From IMG/VR virus record IMGVR_UViG_3300025168_000422, positions 1-29,971 of that record: DNA of 29,971 nt; one strand, given 5' to 3'. A program made the position numbers and the translations under genes. The notes beneath the pieces are model-generated. The model was not told where the DNA came from. It made no database searches and was given only the letters and a program-made list of their open reading frames with translations. Shown here one piece after another: positions 29,211 to 29,971 of this stretch; position 1 is the first letter of the stretch, and the number at the start of each line of letters is the position of its first letter. Source of the DNA: a virus.

Positions 29211-29971
29211 TGAAACGATTTAAATCCTTTTTAGAAGAACAATTACAGTTTACTATTTTAACACATAGTGATTTAACAAAGTATGTTAAAAAAGGTAATT
29301 CAGAAAGATTAGATACGTTCATAGATAAAATTAAAAATAAAAAAGAATTTCTTACTACTAAAGGTGAAGTTGTTATTAAAGACAAAGCTCCTGATAGAGA
29401 AGAATTTTTAAAGCCAGGATTTAAATTTAAATTTAACACTACTAAAGGAAATATACAATATCCAGGAGAATTTTTAAAGACTCCTGAATTTGGTGGTAAA
29501 GGTAAAGGTTTTGGCACAGCTGCAGAGGATAGATATTTAGCCTCATTTAGAATTGAACTAGAAAGAGTCATGGATGAACAAGAAGACGGAGCTCTTGATA
29601 TGTTAGTCGGTGGTAGGAAAGTAGTAGTATCAGGCGTTGGACAACCAAAAGGAACTCCAAAAGCTGACTTCTTTTTACTCGACGACATGGGAGAAGAAGT
29701 TGCATGGTTATCGCATAAAGCTGGTTCAAAGTCAAATGACTTTCAACAATATGGTGGATTAACACCTAGAGGTACGAAAGGAGCATTTGAAAGAAGTAAA
29801 CAAGTTAATTCATTTATTGACAAATTAAAAGAATTATATCCAGAAGGAATGAAAAGCGGAGATTCTGTTAAAAGAGATATAGACCTCAATGGAGATGGAA
29901 AAGATATAGTGCGTAAATCAATATATGGAATAGATTATGGCAGTAAGCCTGGTCTTAATAATATTGATGAA
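29211..29971 (+). CDS. Late protein of unknown function, C-terminus outside window
   Basis: An open frame from ATG 29211 to the right edge with no stop (253 codons seen). It begins MKRFKSFLEEQLQF. A glycine-rich FGGKGKGFGTAAEDRY segment precedes PKADFFLLDDMGEEVAWLSHKAG and DFQQYGGLTPRG. The ADF...WLSHK arrangement resembles PD-(D/E)xK nuclease cores in which an acidic residue is followed by a strand ending in a catalytic lysine; this is a suggestion only. The exact late box in front implies expression with structural and packaging genes. It marks the change from early to late genes. Confidence 0.75.

Noticed and set aside
29170-29688. 172-codon open frame on the minus strand
   Set aside because: It is antisense to the late gene at 29211, which has a late promoter and coherent protein; the minus-strand product is Ser/Leu-rich shadow sequence.
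1-29971. CRISPR array, insertion sequence or integrase/att site
   Set aside because: No regularly spaced direct repeats, transposase or integrase motifs were seen on either strand.

Overview
The window is the replication and early-gene region of a T4-like myovirus. Almost every hallmark of the T4 core is present and recognisable: the UvsW C-terminus, gp55 late sigma, gp47/gp46, the gp45 clamp, the gp44/gp62 clamp loader, RegA, gp43 polymerase, gp42 dCMP hydroxymethylase, UvsX and gp41 helicase. The DNA is AT-rich, all genes lie on the + strand, and genes are packed with short overlaps. The accessory genes (MoxR/CobS-like AAA+ plus a metallopeptidase-VWA protein, Hsp20, a GroES-like co-chaperonin, ribosomal protein bS21, a MazG-like protein) point to a marine T4-like phage of the pelagiphage/cyanophage type. 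No photosynthesis genes are seen, and the host cannot be fixed from this sequence.

Transcription units are unusually legible. Ten + strand promoters share one pattern: TTTACA, exactly 17 bp, then TATAAT preceded by an extended -10 TG. They start operons at about 750 (55-47-46-tRNA), 4490 (peptidase-VWA), 6820 (CobS-like, DUF3310), 8310 (45, 44, 62, regA), 12570 (43), 15140 (LSm-like, MazG, AEP, SleB, GroES, nuclease), 17995 (nucleotide and base modification), 22585 (SGNH, C5-MTase), 24760 (bS21, uvsX, 41) and 28110 (unknown small genes). An eleventh copy of the promoter faces left at 648-676, antisense to the gene before it. Two T4-type late boxes (TATAAATA) precede hsp20 and the truncated gene at the right edge. 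GGGGAG-type hairpins act as terminators or attenuators.

From 18.0 to 24.8 kb lies the most interesting block: a DUF1599 nucleotide-modification protein, gp42 dCMP hydroxymethylase with the diagnostic Asp, a dCMP deaminase, a membrane protein, myo-inositol-1-phosphate synthase, a HAD phosphatase, a protein resembling alpha-glutamyl/putrescinyl-thymine pyrophosphorylases, an SGNH-like protein and a C5-cytosine methyltransferase-like protein. Taken together they look like a pathway for making 5-hydroxymethylcytosine DNA and decorating it further, possibly with an inositol-derived group. That last step is inference. Host-takeover functions (bS21, GroES-like, Hsp20, RegA) surround the replication genes.
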